Below are positions 15,207-23,269 of a stretch of DNA of 28,231 bases, one piece after another (position 1 is the first letter of the stretch; every line of letters starts with the position of its first letter). A program made the translations under genes and the position numbers. The DNA is from JAUSIF01 sp036556265. GTDB lineage: Bacteria > Pseudomonadota > Alphaproteobacteria > Rhizobiales > Xanthobacteraceae. The notes below the pieces were generated by a model. The model was not told where the DNA came from. It saw only the letters and a list, made by a program, of their open reading frames with translations, and did not search any database. Location: positions 1 through 28,231 of the forward strand of contig DATBJU010000002.1 in NCBI GenBank assembly GCA_036556265.1, given 5' to 3'.

Positions 15207-16073
15207 TCAACTCGCCGCGAAAACTATGGTTGAGCCGTGCGCGGTCTCAGGCCCGACGACGATCTGGCCCCGATGGTGCCGGTGCGCCACGTTGTTGCGC
15301 TGGAGCAGGGTGCGGGAGGCAACGAGATTGTCGACCGCGAACACGAGCGCACCGAGGCGCATACCCTGGTCCTTCGGAGCCTCGACACCATAGGCGTCGC
15401 GAAATGCACGCGGGTCGAGAGCGAGCACGTCGCCGCGCGGCGTCGTCACCTTGAGACCCAGCGAACTCGCATGCACTTCGCGCACGCCGGTCAACGCCTC
15501 GAGGAAGATATGATGGTCGGTCGGATTTTCCGCAACGAGCGCGCAGGCGGCAATGGTCCGCGCCGCATTTTCGTGCCGCTGCAATTCTTGCGACCAGAAA
15601 TTTTGCGGGTGCGTCTGCATGCAAGTGAAAAAGCCAGCATGTGGAGAGGCCAGATCGCGCGCGAACGCGATGGAAAACCCGACTTCCGTTTCGCTTCCGT
15701 CTGCACGCTTCCCCTTGCGGGAGAAATTGAGAAGATCGAAATCGCCGAATCCTGCCGCGTCGAGCGCCGCCTTGTCCGCGGGCGGATCGCTGCTTTCGAC
15801 GACCATGCAGGTGAGCCCCTCGCCGACGTTCGCAAGGAAGTCGCGATTGAACGCGCCAAAGGAGAAGGTTGTCTTGGTCCCCGCGACGATCTTCTCGGGC
15901 TCCGCGACGGTGAGGATTTCGAGGAAGAAGCCCGGGAACTGGACAAGACGGTTATGCGTACCCCAGGGATGAGCGTTGCGCGGGCCGACCTGAAAGCCGA
16001 GCCGCCCGTAGAACGCAGCTGCGGCCTCGAGGTCGCGCACGACGTGCACCACATGGTCGAGACCGCGCGCCAT
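15207..16073 (-). CDS. VOC-family (glyoxalase-like) protein
   Basis: The 288-residue product belongs to the vicinal-oxygen-chelate superfamily and resembles the Glyoxalase_3-type domain. It begins GLDHVVHVVRDLEAAAAFYGRLGFQVGPRN, where His of LDHVVH is a probable metal ligand, and continues HPWGTHNRLVQFPGFFLEILTV. A second repeat is suggested by DHHIFLEALTG and the C-terminal RLGALVFAVDNLVASRTLLQRN. The reaction is not known. It lies 18 bp after pyrG and directly abuts kdsA, so it is probably co-transcribed with both. Confidence 0.82.
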   Translation of the reverse strand: MARGLDHVVHVVRDLEAAAAFYGRLGFQVGPRNAHPWGTHNRLVQFPGFFLEILTVAEPEKIVAGTKTTFSFGAFNRDFLANVGEGLTCMVVESSDPPADKAALDAAGFGDFDLLNFSRKGKRADGSETEVGFSIAFARDLASPHAGFFTCMQTHPQNFWSQELQRHENAARTIAACALVAENPTDHHIFLEALTGVREVHASSLGLKVTTPRGDVLALDPRAFRDAYGVEAPKDQGMRLGALVFAVDNLVASRTLLQRNNVAHRHHRGQIVVGPETAHGSTIVFAAS

Positions 16074-16091
16074 TTGCAGCGAATGCAGCCG

Positions 16092-17720
16092 TTATACGAG
16101 CCGGCTCTGATCGACCGCCGCGCCGATGAACGAGGCGAACAACGGATGCGGCTCGAACGGCCGTGATTTCAATTCGGGGTGGAATTGTACGCCGATGAAC
16201 CAGGGGTGCTCGGGATACTCGATGATTTCCGGCAGCACGCCGTCAGGCGACATGCCGGAGAAGCGCATGCCCCGCTGCTCCAAGCGATCCTTGTATGTCG
16301 TATTCACCTCGTAGCGATGCCTGTGGCGCTCCGAAATCTCGTTCGCGCCATAGATCTCGGCAACGCGACTGCCCTTGGCGAGCCGCGCTACGTACGCGCC
16401 GAGCCGCATCGTACCGCCCAGATTTCCGCCCTTTTCCCGCCGTTGCAACTCGTTCCCCTTCAGCCATTCCGTCAATAGGCCAACCACCGGTTCCTTCGTC
16501 GGCCCGAATTCAGTCGAATTGGCATCCTCGATTCCGGCCAGATTTCGCGCCGCTTCGATCACCGCCATCTGCATGCCGAAGCAGATGCCGAAATATGGCA
16601 CCCCGCGCTCGCGTGCGAACCGGGCCGCCCGAATTTTGCCCTCGGCGCCGCGCTGGCCGAATCCGCCCGGCACCAGAATGCCGTTCACGTGTTCGAGGAA
16701 CGGCGCCGGATCCTCGCGCTCGAAGATCTCCGACTCGATCCAGTCGAGATTGACGCGTACCTTGTTCGCGATGCCGCCGTGCGACAGCGCTTCGATCAGC
16801 GATTTGTAGGCGTCTTTCAGGCCGGTGTACTTGCCGACCACCGCGATCGTCACATCGCCTTCCGGATTGCGGATACGCTCGTTGATCGTGGTCCAGCGCG
16901 CGAGATCAGGCTTGCGCGCCTTCTCGATTCCAAAGGCCGCGAGTACCTCGCGGTCGAGTCCGGCCGCGTGATACGCAGCCGGTACGGCGTAGATATTGTC
17001 CACGTCCCGCGCTTCGATGACAGCGCTCTCGCGCACATTGCAGAACAGCGAAAGCTTGCGTCGCTCTTCGCGCGGAATTTCCCGATCGGTCCGGCATAGC
17101 AGGATGTTTGGCTGGATACCGATCTCGCGCAGTTCCTTCACCGAATGCTGCGTCGGCTTGGTCTTCAGTTCGCCCGCACTCGCGATGAACGGAAGCAGTG
17201 TGAGATGAATGAAAATTGAGTGATTGCGTGGCAGTTCATTGCCGAGTTGGCGGATCGCCTCGAAGAAAGGCAATCCCTCGATGTCGCCCACCGTGCCGCC
17301 GATCTCGACCAGGACGAAATCGAATCCGTCGTTGCCGTCGAGCACGAACTCCTTGATCGCGTTGGTGACGTGCGGGATTACCTGGATGGTCGCGCCGAGG
17401 TAGTCGCCGCGCCGCTCCTTGGCGAGAATTTCCTGGTAGATGCGACCGGTCGTGATGTTGTCGTGCCGCGTACATGGTCGACCGGTGAAACGCTCGTAGT
17501 GCCCGAGGTCGAGATCGGTCTCCGCGCCATCGTCGGTGACGAATACTTCCCCGTGCTGATAGGGGCTCATCGTCCCCGGGTCGACGTTGAGATACGGATC
17601 AAGTTTCCGCAACCGCACCGAGAACCCGCGCGCCTGCAAAAGCGCCGCGAGAGCGGATGAAGCAAGGCCCTTGCCGAGGGAGGAAACCACGCCGCCGGTG
17701 ATGAAGATGTACCGCGCCAT
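16092..17720 (-). CDS. pyrG: CTP synthase (glutamine-hydrolysing)
   Basis: PyrG makes CTP from UTP, ATP and glutamine. The 542-residue product has normal length. The synthetase domain (about 1-266) begins MARYIFITGGVVSSLGKGLA with the P-loop-like GGVVSSLGKG, followed by LDPYLNVDPGTMSPYQHGEVFV. The C-terminal class I glutamine amidotransferase domain has GICFGMQM with the nucleophilic Cys, and FHPEL near the end with the catalytic His and Glu. The start ATG 17720 has AGG 5 bases upstream. A terminator between secG and pyrG suggests that pyrG has its own promoter in the roughly 60 bp before it, although I see no clear -35/-10 there. CTP also feeds CMP-KDO formation, which fits the nearby kdsA. 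Confidence 0.98.
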   Translation of the reverse strand: MARYIFITGGVVSSLGKGLASSALAALLQARGFSVRLRKLDPYLNVDPGTMSPYQHGEVFVTDDGAETDLDLGHYERFTGRPCTRHDNITTGRIYQEILAKERRGDYLGATIQVIPHVTNAIKEFVLDGNDGFDFVLVEIGGTVGDIEGLPFFEAIRQLGNELPRNHSIFIHLTLLPFIASAGELKTKPTQHSVKELREIGIQPNILLCRTDREIPREERRKLSLFCNVRESAVIEARDVDNIYAVPAAYHAAGLDREVLAAFGIEKARKPDLARWTTINERIRNPEGDVTIAVVGKYTGLKDAYKSLIEALSHGGIANKVRVNLDWIESEIFEREDPAPFLEHVNGILVPGGFGQRGAEGKIRAARFARERGVPYFGICFGMQMAVIEAARNLAGIEDANSTEFGPTKEPVVGLLTEWLKGNELQRREKGGNLGGTMRLGAYVARLAKGSRVAEIYGANEISERHRHRYEVNTTYKDRLEQRGMRFSGMSPDGVLPEIIEYPEHPWFIGVQFHPELKSRPFEPHPLFASFIGAAVDQSRLV

Positions 17721-17780
17721 GGGACCTAAGCTTTAGACCTCCGTAATCGATTCGACGAGAACTTTTGCATCGCTTCGCCC

Positions 17781-17811
17781 GAAAAACCGAAGGGCCGGAA
17801 ACCCGGCCCTT
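17781..17811 (-). terminator. secG: Intrinsic terminator downstream of secG
   Basis: Read on the minus strand, AAGGGCCGG pairs with CCGGCCCTT (9-bp perfect stem) around a GTTT loop, and is followed by CGGTTTTTCGG. The stem starts 12 bp after the secG stop codon. This is the best intrinsic terminator in the window and separates tpiA/secG from pyrG. Confidence 0.78.
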
Positions 17812-17823
17812 GCGTCACGCTCC

Positions 17824-18180
17824 TCATTTCGACTGGGGCACCTGTGGCCCCGAAGGCGACTGCGGTTTCAGCTGATCGAGAATGCTCCCGCCTGCGCCGG
17901 AGGGCGCACCCGGGGTCGTCTGTCCGGGCTGCGGCGCGGTGATGATGGAACGCTCCTGGCGTCCCCAGCCGGCGAGGATCGACAACAACAGGCTCGTCGC
18001 GAAGAACACCGCCGCGAGCGTAGCCGTGGCCTTGGTGAGAACGTTGGAACTGCCCCGGGTCGTCATGAACCCGCCGCCACCGCCGATGCCGAGCCCGCCG
18101 CCCTCGGATTTCTGCAACAGGACGACGCCGATCATGGCGAGCACGACCAGGAGATGAACGACGATCAGGACGGTCTGCAT
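17824..18180 (-). CDS. secG: Preprotein translocase subunit SecG
   Basis: SecG is the small accessory subunit of the SecYEG protein-export channel in the inner membrane. The 118-residue product has two membrane segments (about residues 4-22, VLIVVHLLVVLAMIGVVLLQ, and about 51-70, TATLAAVFFATSLLLSILAG). They are joined by the glycine-rich loop KSEGGGLGIGGGGGFMTTRG, the usual SecG loop with a serine-x-asparagine-x-leucine turn (SSNVLTKAT). The C-terminal tail is rich in proline and glutamine, as in many alphaproteobacteria. It is downstream of tpiA on the same strand with 154 bp between them, and is followed by an intrinsic terminator. Confidence 0.93.
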   Translation of the reverse strand: MQTVLIVVHLLVVLAMIGVVLLQKSEGGGLGIGGGGGFMTTRGSSNVLTKATATLAAVFFATSLLLSILAGWGRQERSIITAPQPGQTTPGAPSGAGGSILDQLKPQSPSGPQVPQSK

Positions 18181-18192
18181 GGAGTTGCCTTC

Positions 18193-18245
18193 GGCCGGCG
18201 GTGGCTTACACGATCAGTCGTTCGGATACCACCATCCGCCCGGCC
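18193..18245 (-). promoter_or_regulatory. Imperfect inverted repeat in the secG leader
   Basis: GGCCGG (18193-18198) and GGTGG (18200-18204) can pair with CCGGCC (18240-18245) and CCACC (18229-18233), giving an interrupted stem in the sequence just before the secG start. The inner interruption is asymmetric (one base against six). It may be a structured leader or only GC-rich chance pairing. Confidence 0.25.
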
Positions 18246-18334
18246 GCATCGCTAATAGTGCGCAAATGCCGCGCCGGTCCTTAGATTTGGCTGCGCCGCC
18301 GCTTTCGCAACCCCCACCGCCGCAATTTGCTTCG

Positions 18335-19099
18335 TCAGCGCTTAAGGTAAACCTTTGAAATAGCCAAAAAGTCCTCGGCCTTCAGACTCGCCCCGCCGAC
18401 CAAGGCTCCATCCACATCGTCGGCCGTGAGAAGTGCAGCTGCATTCTCCGCCTTCACTGAACCTCCGTAGATAATTCGGATACCGCGCGCGGCTGCGCCG
18501 AAGCGGCGCTCCAACGCGTCGCGGATCATCTTGTGCACTTCGGCGACGTCCGCGACCGTCGGCGTAAGGCCGGTACCGATTGCCCATACCGGTTCGTATG
18601 CGATCACCACCGTCGCGGGACGCGCGCCCGCCGGCACCGATCCCTTCAACTGCGCTCCGACGACTTCGAGCGTCTTCCGCGCCTCGCGTTGCTCGCGCGT
18701 CTCGCCGACACAGACGATCGCCGTCAGCTTCGCGCGAAGCGCCGCGTCCGCCTTCGCGCGCACCATCGCATCGGTTTCGCCGTGGTCCTTCCGCCGCTCG
18801 GAATGCCCGACGATCACCGCGCTCGCGCCCGCGTCGTGCAGCATCTCGGCCGATAGGTCACCTGTATGCGCGCCCGCAGGCTTCGCGTGGCAATCCTGCC
18901 CGCCGATTGCGATCTTAGTCCCTTTGGTTTGCTCGGCGAATGCGGAGATCAAAGTTGCCGGAGGACAGACGAGTAAGTCGACCTGCTCGGCGAGCGCGAC
19001 GTCGTAGCCGGCGATGACCTTGCCAAGCTCGACGATCGCGCCGCGCAGCCCGTTCATCTTCCAATTGCCCGCAACCAGCGGGCGCCGCCCTGCCGCCAT
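18335..19099 (-). CDS. tpiA: Triosephosphate isomerase
   Basis: TpiA interconverts dihydroxyacetone phosphate and glyceraldehyde 3-phosphate. The 254-residue product has all catalytic residues: Lys14 in GNWKMNG, His99 in IVGHSERR, Glu169 in AYEPVWAIGTG (followed by the mobile loop), and the phosphate-binding IIYGGSVKAENA and GALVGGASL near the end. It starts at ATG 19099 and is divergent from the ppiD-like gene across 132 bp. No intrinsic terminator is visible after it, so some read-through into secG is possible. Confidence 0.97.
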   Translation of the reverse strand: MAAGRRPLVAGNWKMNGLRGAIVELGKVIAGYDVALAEQVDLLVCPPATLISAFAEQTKGTKIAIGGQDCHAKPAGAHTGDLSAEMLHDAGASAVIVGHSERRKDHGETDAMVRAKADAALRAKLTAIVCVGETREQREARKTLEVVGAQLKGSVPAGARPATVVIAYEPVWAIGTGLTPTVADVAEVHKMIRDALERRFGAAARGIRIIYGGSVKAENAAALLTADDVDGALVGGASLKAEDFLAISKVYLKR

Positions 19100-19170
19100 T
19101 TCCGGTCCCGATAAGAGTAACGACGGCGGTAGCAGACCAGGGTTGCGCGCGCAAACCGCACGCGCCGGCG

Positions 19171-19199
19171 TTGCGGCACCCGGCAGCGATCCCTATGAT
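19171..19199 (+). promoter_or_regulatory. Sigma70-like promoter for the ppiD-trp-moa operon
   Basis: TTGCGG (19171-19176) and TATGAT (19194-19199) are 17 bp apart, which is ideal spacing; the -10 box matches the consensus in five of six bases and the -35 keeps TTG. A start near 19206 would give a leader of about 26 bases before the ATG at 19232. It is predicted from sequence only. Confidence 0.55.
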
Positions 19200-19231
19200 C
19201 CGCCCGCTTCCGGACAAGGTCAGGCAGAAAA

Positions 19232-21103
19232 ATGCTGGATGTACTGCGCAGGCATGCGAGCGGCTGGGTCGCCAAGGTTCTATTGAGCCTGCTGGTGATC
19301 TCGTTCGCCATTTGGGGCATCGCCGATGTGTTCCGCGGCTTCGGCACGCGCGATCTCGCGCAGGTCGGCTCCGTGAAGATCGGCATCGACATGTTTCGCC
19401 AGCTCTATCAGGAGCGGCTTCAGCAGCTGAGCCGCCAACTCGGGCGTGGCATCACGCCCGATCAGGCCCGAGCCCTCGGAGTCGATCGCCAGCTGCTTGG
19501 CGAGCTCATTTCGGAGACCACCCTCGACGAAAAGGCGCGCGAGCTCCGGCTTGCCATCGCCAACGAGGCGCTGATCGCACACATCCACGCCAACCCGGCG
19601 TTTCGCGGCGCAAATGGAAATTTTGACCCCAATCGCTTCTATGACGCCCTGCGCTCCCTGGGATTCAGCGAACAACGCTTCGTCGATGCTGAGCGCCGGC
19701 TCATTCTTCGACAGCAGCTTGCCCGTGCGCTTGGCGGCGACCTCGTTGCACCCGAGGTGCTGCGCGAGGCCGTGCGTCGTTTCGAGGGCGAGGAGCGCGC
19801 CGTCGAATTCGTCGCGCTCGATCGCGCGCAAGCGAAGGACGTCCCCGCGCCATCGCCATCCGAGATCGACAAGTTCTATGAAGACAACAAGACGGCATTT
19901 CGCGCCCCCGAGTATCGCAAGGTCGTCATGCTCGCGCTGACGCCCGAGACGCTTGCGAACGAGATCGAAATTTCCGACGCCGACCTCCGCAAGGCCTACG
20001 AACAACGGCGCGATCGCATGGGAACGCCGGAGCGGCGCGAGATCGAGCAGATCGTATTTCCGAACGTGGCCGAGGCCGAAGCCGCCTCGAAGCGCATCAC
20101 AGAAGGCGCGAAATTCGAGGATATCGTCGCCGAACGCGGCCTGAAGCAGGGCGACGTCTCGCTCGGACTCGTTGCCAAGCGCGAGATCGATACCACGGTC
20201 GCCGACGCCATCTTTGCGCTCCCCCAGGGTCAGGTGAGCAAGCCGATCACCGGCCGTTTCGGCACGGTGATCAGCCGTGTTCTGCGCGTCGAACCCGGCA
20301 AGGAACCCGCCTTTGCCGACATCGCCCCCACGCTGCGCAAGGAGATCGCAACCGGTCAGGCCCGCAACCTCATTCTCGACCAGCACGACAAGATCGAGGA
20401 CGAGCGCGCCGGCGGCGCGCGCCTCGCCGAGGTGGCTACGAAGCTCCGTCTTAAGTCGATAAACGTCGACGCGGTCGATCGCAGCGGCAGGGGCCCCGAC
20501 GGAAAGCCAATCGAGGGCGTGCCCTCGCTCACCGACGTAGTAGCCGGCGCCTTCTCCACTCAGATCGGCGTGGAGACCGATCCGATCGACGCGGGCGGCG
20601 GCTACGTCTGGTACGAAGTGCTCGGCATCACGCCCTCGCGCGATCGTCCGCTCGACGAAGTTCGCGACCGCGTGGACGCGCGCTGGCGCGATGAACAAAC
20701 CGCCAAGCGGCTCTCCGAGCGCGCCGATGCGATCCGGAGCAAGCTCGACGCGGGGGAAAGCCTCGAAGCAGCCGCACCCGGGCTGAAGGTCGAGAAGCGG
20801 GAGAAAATCCAGCGCGGCAAGGAGGTCGACGGCCTGGACCGCAAGACGCTCGCGGCAATCTTCCAGACCGCGCGGGGAAAGGGCGGGATTGGTGTGGCCG
20901 CGGACGGCGTTGGCCGCGTAATCTTTCGCGTGACGTCCGTCGACGTGCCCACCGGCGCCGCCGACCCGCGTCTTGTCTCCGAGCTTGCGACCGGCCTGCA
21001 AGACGACTTGCTGGTCCAGTACGTCATCCACCTGCAGAACCAGCTCGGCGTCACGATCAACGAGGCCGGGCTCCGAACGATTACCGGCGGCGCCGGAAAC
21101 TGA
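19232..21103 (+). CDS. Membrane-anchored periplasmic peptidyl-prolyl isomerase, SurA/PpiD-like
   Basis: The 623-residue product resembles PpiD, an inner-membrane-anchored periplasmic chaperone for exported proteins. It starts MLDVLRRHASGWVAKVLLSLLVISFAIWG, a single membrane anchor (about residues 11-30). A SurA_N-type helical region follows (about 35-240), then a parvulin-like domain (about 255-365) from RREIEQIVFPN through GAKFEDIVAERGLKQGDVSLGLV to QVSKPITGRFGTVISRVLRVEPG, and a second helical/parvulin-like part to the end. The histidines of active parvulins are missing, as in PpiD, so chaperone action without strong isomerase activity is likely. It opens the trp operon: its stop is 2 bp before the trpE ATG. 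Confidence 0.88.
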   Translation: MLDVLRRHASGWVAKVLLSLLVISFAIWGIADVFRGFGTRDLAQVGSVKIGIDMFRQLYQERLQQLSRQLGRGITPDQARALGVDRQLLGELISETTLDEKARELRLAIANEALIAHIHANPAFRGANGNFDPNRFYDALRSLGFSEQRFVDAERRLILRQQLARALGGDLVAPEVLREAVRRFEGEERAVEFVALDRAQAKDVPAPSPSEIDKFYEDNKTAFRAPEYRKVVMLALTPETLANEIEISDADLRKAYEQRRDRMGTPERREIEQIVFPNVAEAEAASKRITEGAKFEDIVAERGLKQGDVSLGLVAKREIDTTVADAIFALPQGQVSKPITGRFGTVISRVLRVEPGKEPAFADIAPTLRKEIATGQARNLILDQHDKIEDERAGGARLAEVATKLRLKSINVDAVDRSGRGPDGKPIEGVPSLTDVVAGAFSTQIGVETDPIDAGGGYVWYEVLGITPSRDRPLDEVRDRVDARWRDEQTAKRLSERADAIRSKLDAGESLEAAAPGLKVEKREKIQRGKEVDGLDRKTLAAIFQTARGKGGIGVAADGVGRVIFRVTSVDVPTGAADPRLVSELATGLQDDLLVQYVIHLQNQLGVTINEAGLRTITGGAGN

Positions 21104-21105
21104 AC

Positions 21106-22617
21106 ATGGATGTCCTGCCCTCGGCGGGAGCCTTTGCGGCACGTTACGACCGGGGCGAGCCGCAGCTTGCCTGGACGACACTCGTCGCCGACCTCGAGAC
21201 ACCGGTCTCCGCTTATCTCAAGTTGTCGGCGGGTCGCCCGAACTCGTTCCTTCTCGAATCCGTCGAGGGCGGAGCGGTGCGCGGACGCTATTCGATCCTC
21301 GGCTTTGCGCCCGACACGATCTGGCGCTGCGACGGCGACAAGGCGGAAATCAATCGCAGCCCGAGCGAACAGCCGGACTCATTCGTCCCGTGCCCCGGCA
21401 AGCCGCTGGAGGCACTCCGCGCGCTGCTGAAGGAGTCCGCGCTGCCGGTGCCGCAGGAACTCCCGCCGATGGCCGCCGGCGTGTTCGGCTATCTCGGTTA
21501 CGAAATGGTACGGCTGATGGAGCGGCTCGCCGCTCCCAAGCCCGACAAGATCGGAATGCCCGACGCCCTGCTCGTGCGACCGACCATCGTCGTCGTGTTC
21601 GACGCAGTACGTGATTCGATCACCATCGTGACTCCCGTCCGCCCCGCGAAGGACGTGCCCGCCGCTCAGGCCTATGAAGCCGCACGCGATCGCATCATGC
21701 TGATCGTGCGCGAACTGGACGCTTCCGTTGAAAAATCCGCTCCCGACGTCTGGTCCGAGCCTGGTCCGTTGCATCCGGCGTCGAACACATCGGCCGAGGA
21801 CTACGAGGCGATCGTTCGCCGCGGCAAGGAATACATCTTCGCCGGCGACATATTTCAGGTGGTTCTATCGCAGCGCTTCGAAGCACCGTTCGCCTTGCCG
21901 CCGTTCGCGCTCTATCGCGCGCTCCGCCGCGTAAACCCGGCGCCCTTTCTCTACTTCCTTGACTTCGGCGGCTTCGCAGTCGCCGGGTCGAGTCCGGAGA
22001 TCCTCGTGCGCGTCCGCGATCGCAAAGTTACGATCCGGCCGATCGCCGGCACCAAGCCCCGCGGCGCGACTACCGCCGAGGACCGCGCCTTCGCCGAAGA
22101 ACTGCTCGCCGATCCGAAGGAGCGCGCCGAGCATCTGATGCTGCTCGACCTCGGCCGCAACGACGTAGGTCGCGTGGCAAAGATCGGAACGGTTACAGTC
22201 ACCGAGCAATTCGAGCTCGAGTTCTATAGCCAGGTGATGCATATCGTGTCGAACGTCGAGGGTGAGCTCGACGCGCGGCACGACGCGGTGAGCGCGCTCA
22301 TCGCCGGCTTCCCGGCCGGCACGGTGTCCGGCGCACCCAAAGTGCGCGCCATGGAGATCATCGACGAACTCGAGCGTGATCGGCGCGGCCTCTACGCCGG
22401 CGCCGTCGGATATTTCGCCGCCGACGGGTCGATGGACTCCTGCATCGTGCTGCGCACGGCGATCATCAAGGACGGCAGGATGTACGTGCAGGCCGGCGCC
22501 GGCATCGTCGCCGACTCCGACCCCGCCTCCGAGCAGCGTGAGTGCGAAAACAAGGCAAAAGCGCTCTTTCGCGCCGCTGAGGAAGCCGTCCGCTTCGCAA
22601 CCGCGAAGCGCGCTTGA
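21106..22617 (+). CDS. trpE: Anthranilate synthase component I
   Basis: TrpE turns chorismate and ammonia (from TrpG) into anthranilate, the first step of tryptophan synthesis. The 503-residue product has the N-terminal feedback site motif LLESVEGGAVRGRYSILG, with LLES typical of tryptophan-sensitive enzymes. It also has the catalytic-domain signatures SSPEILVRV, IAGTKPRGATTAEDRAF, LLDLGRNDVGRVAKIGTV and GFPAGTVSGAPKVRAMEII. It is not fused to TrpG, unlike the trpE(G) of Rhizobium and Brucella. It is preceded by the ppiD-like gene with only 2 bp between, so a classic trp leader peptide and attenuator cannot lie directly before it. trpG follows after 48 bp. Confidence 0.97.
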   Translation: MDVLPSAGAFAARYDRGEPQLAWTTLVADLETPVSAYLKLSAGRPNSFLLESVEGGAVRGRYSILGFAPDTIWRCDGDKAEINRSPSEQPDSFVPCPGKPLEALRALLKESALPVPQELPPMAAGVFGYLGYEMVRLMERLAAPKPDKIGMPDALLVRPTIVVVFDAVRDSITIVTPVRPAKDVPAAQAYEAARDRIMLIVRELDASVEKSAPDVWSEPGPLHPASNTSAEDYEAIVRRGKEYIFAGDIFQVVLSQRFEAPFALPPFALYRALRRVNPAPFLYFLDFGGFAVAGSSPEILVRVRDRKVTIRPIAGTKPRGATTAEDRAFAEELLADPKERAEHLMLLDLGRNDVGRVAKIGTVTVTEQFELEFYSQVMHIVSNVEGELDARHDAVSALIAGFPAGTVSGAPKVRAMEIIDELERDRRGLYAGAVGYFAADGSMDSCIVLRTAIIKDGRMYVQAGAGIVADSDPASEQRECENKAKALFRAAEEAVRFATAKRA

Positions 22618-22665
22618 CGGCCGCCAAGCCGGGGTGGCACGCATTGCGCTTGGGCTTTGAAAAAT

Positions 22666-23265
22666 ATGCCGAAAGTCACTCTGGTCGATAACTACGATAG
22701 TTTCACCTGGAACCTCGTGCATGCGCTGGGCACGCTTGGGGCCGAGGTGGAAGTGCATCGCAACGACGCGACCACCGTCGACGAGATCGCGGCGAAGAAG
22801 CCGGACGCGATCGTAATCTCGCCCGGCCCCGGCACGCCGGATGACTCCGGCATATCGCTCGAGGTCGTGCGCCGGCTCGGCGAAACGACGCCGATCTTCG
22901 GTGTGTGTCTTGGCAACCAGACGATCGGCCAGGTTTACGGCGGCAAGATCGTGCGGGGGCCCGAACCCGTGCACGGCAAACTCTCGAAGATCCGACACCG
23001 CGGCGAAGGCGTTATGCGCGGCATTAACGGAGAGTTTGAAGCAACGCGCTATCATTCGCTCGTGGTCGCACGCGACAGCGTTCCGGCCGAACTCACCGTG
23101 ACGGCGGAAACGGACGGCGGCGTTGTCATGGGGCTTTCACACAAGAAGCTGCCGGTGCACGGCGTGCAGTTTCATCCGGAAAGCATCGCCTCCGAGCACG
23201 GCCAGACCATCCTCAAGAACTTCCTCGATCTCGCCGCGAAATGGAACGCGGCGCGCCGCAAGTGA
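22666..23265 (+). CDS. trpG: Anthranilate synthase component II, glutamine amidotransferase
   Basis: TrpG hydrolyses glutamine and hands ammonia to TrpE. The 199-residue product is a class I amidotransferase with LVDNYDSFTWNLVH at the start, ISPGPGTPDD, the nucleophile Cys81 in GVCLGNQTIGQ, and FHPES near the end (His170, Glu172). The nearby trp genes favour TrpG, but such proteins can also serve p-aminobenzoate synthase. ATG 22666 gives the family N terminus; an in-frame TTG 9 bases earlier would only add three residues. The ribosome binding site is poor, which together with the 48-bp gap suggests weaker coupling to trpE. Its stop is 4 bp before the trpD ATG. Confidence 0.96.
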   Translation: MPKVTLVDNYDSFTWNLVHALGTLGAEVEVHRNDATTVDEIAAKKPDAIVISPGPGTPDDSGISLEVVRRLGETTPIFGVCLGNQTIGQVYGGKIVRGPEPVHGKLSKIRHRGEGVMRGINGEFEATRYHSLVVARDSVPAELTVTAETDGGVVMGLSHKKLPVHGVQFHPESIASEHGQTILKNFLDLAAKWNAARRK

Positions 23266-23269
23266 ACCG

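Noticed and set aside
19143..19154. TTGCGCGCGCAA palindrome before the ppiD-like gene
   Set aside because: It is a simple GC-alternating palindrome common in such genomes; alone it is not enough to call an operator.
19280..21202. Minus-strand open frame of 640 codons covering the ppiD-like gene
   Set aside because: The product has no recognisable domain and mirrors the codon bias of the sense gene; the sense protein has a clear anchor and parvulin-like region.
22618..22665. Regulatory RNA in the trpE-trpG gap
   Set aside because: At 48 bp it is too short for a T-box or attenuator and I saw no convincing stem.
21865..23055. Minus-strand open frame of 396 codons across trpE and trpG
   Set aside because: Antisense shadow of two enzymes with complete motifs.
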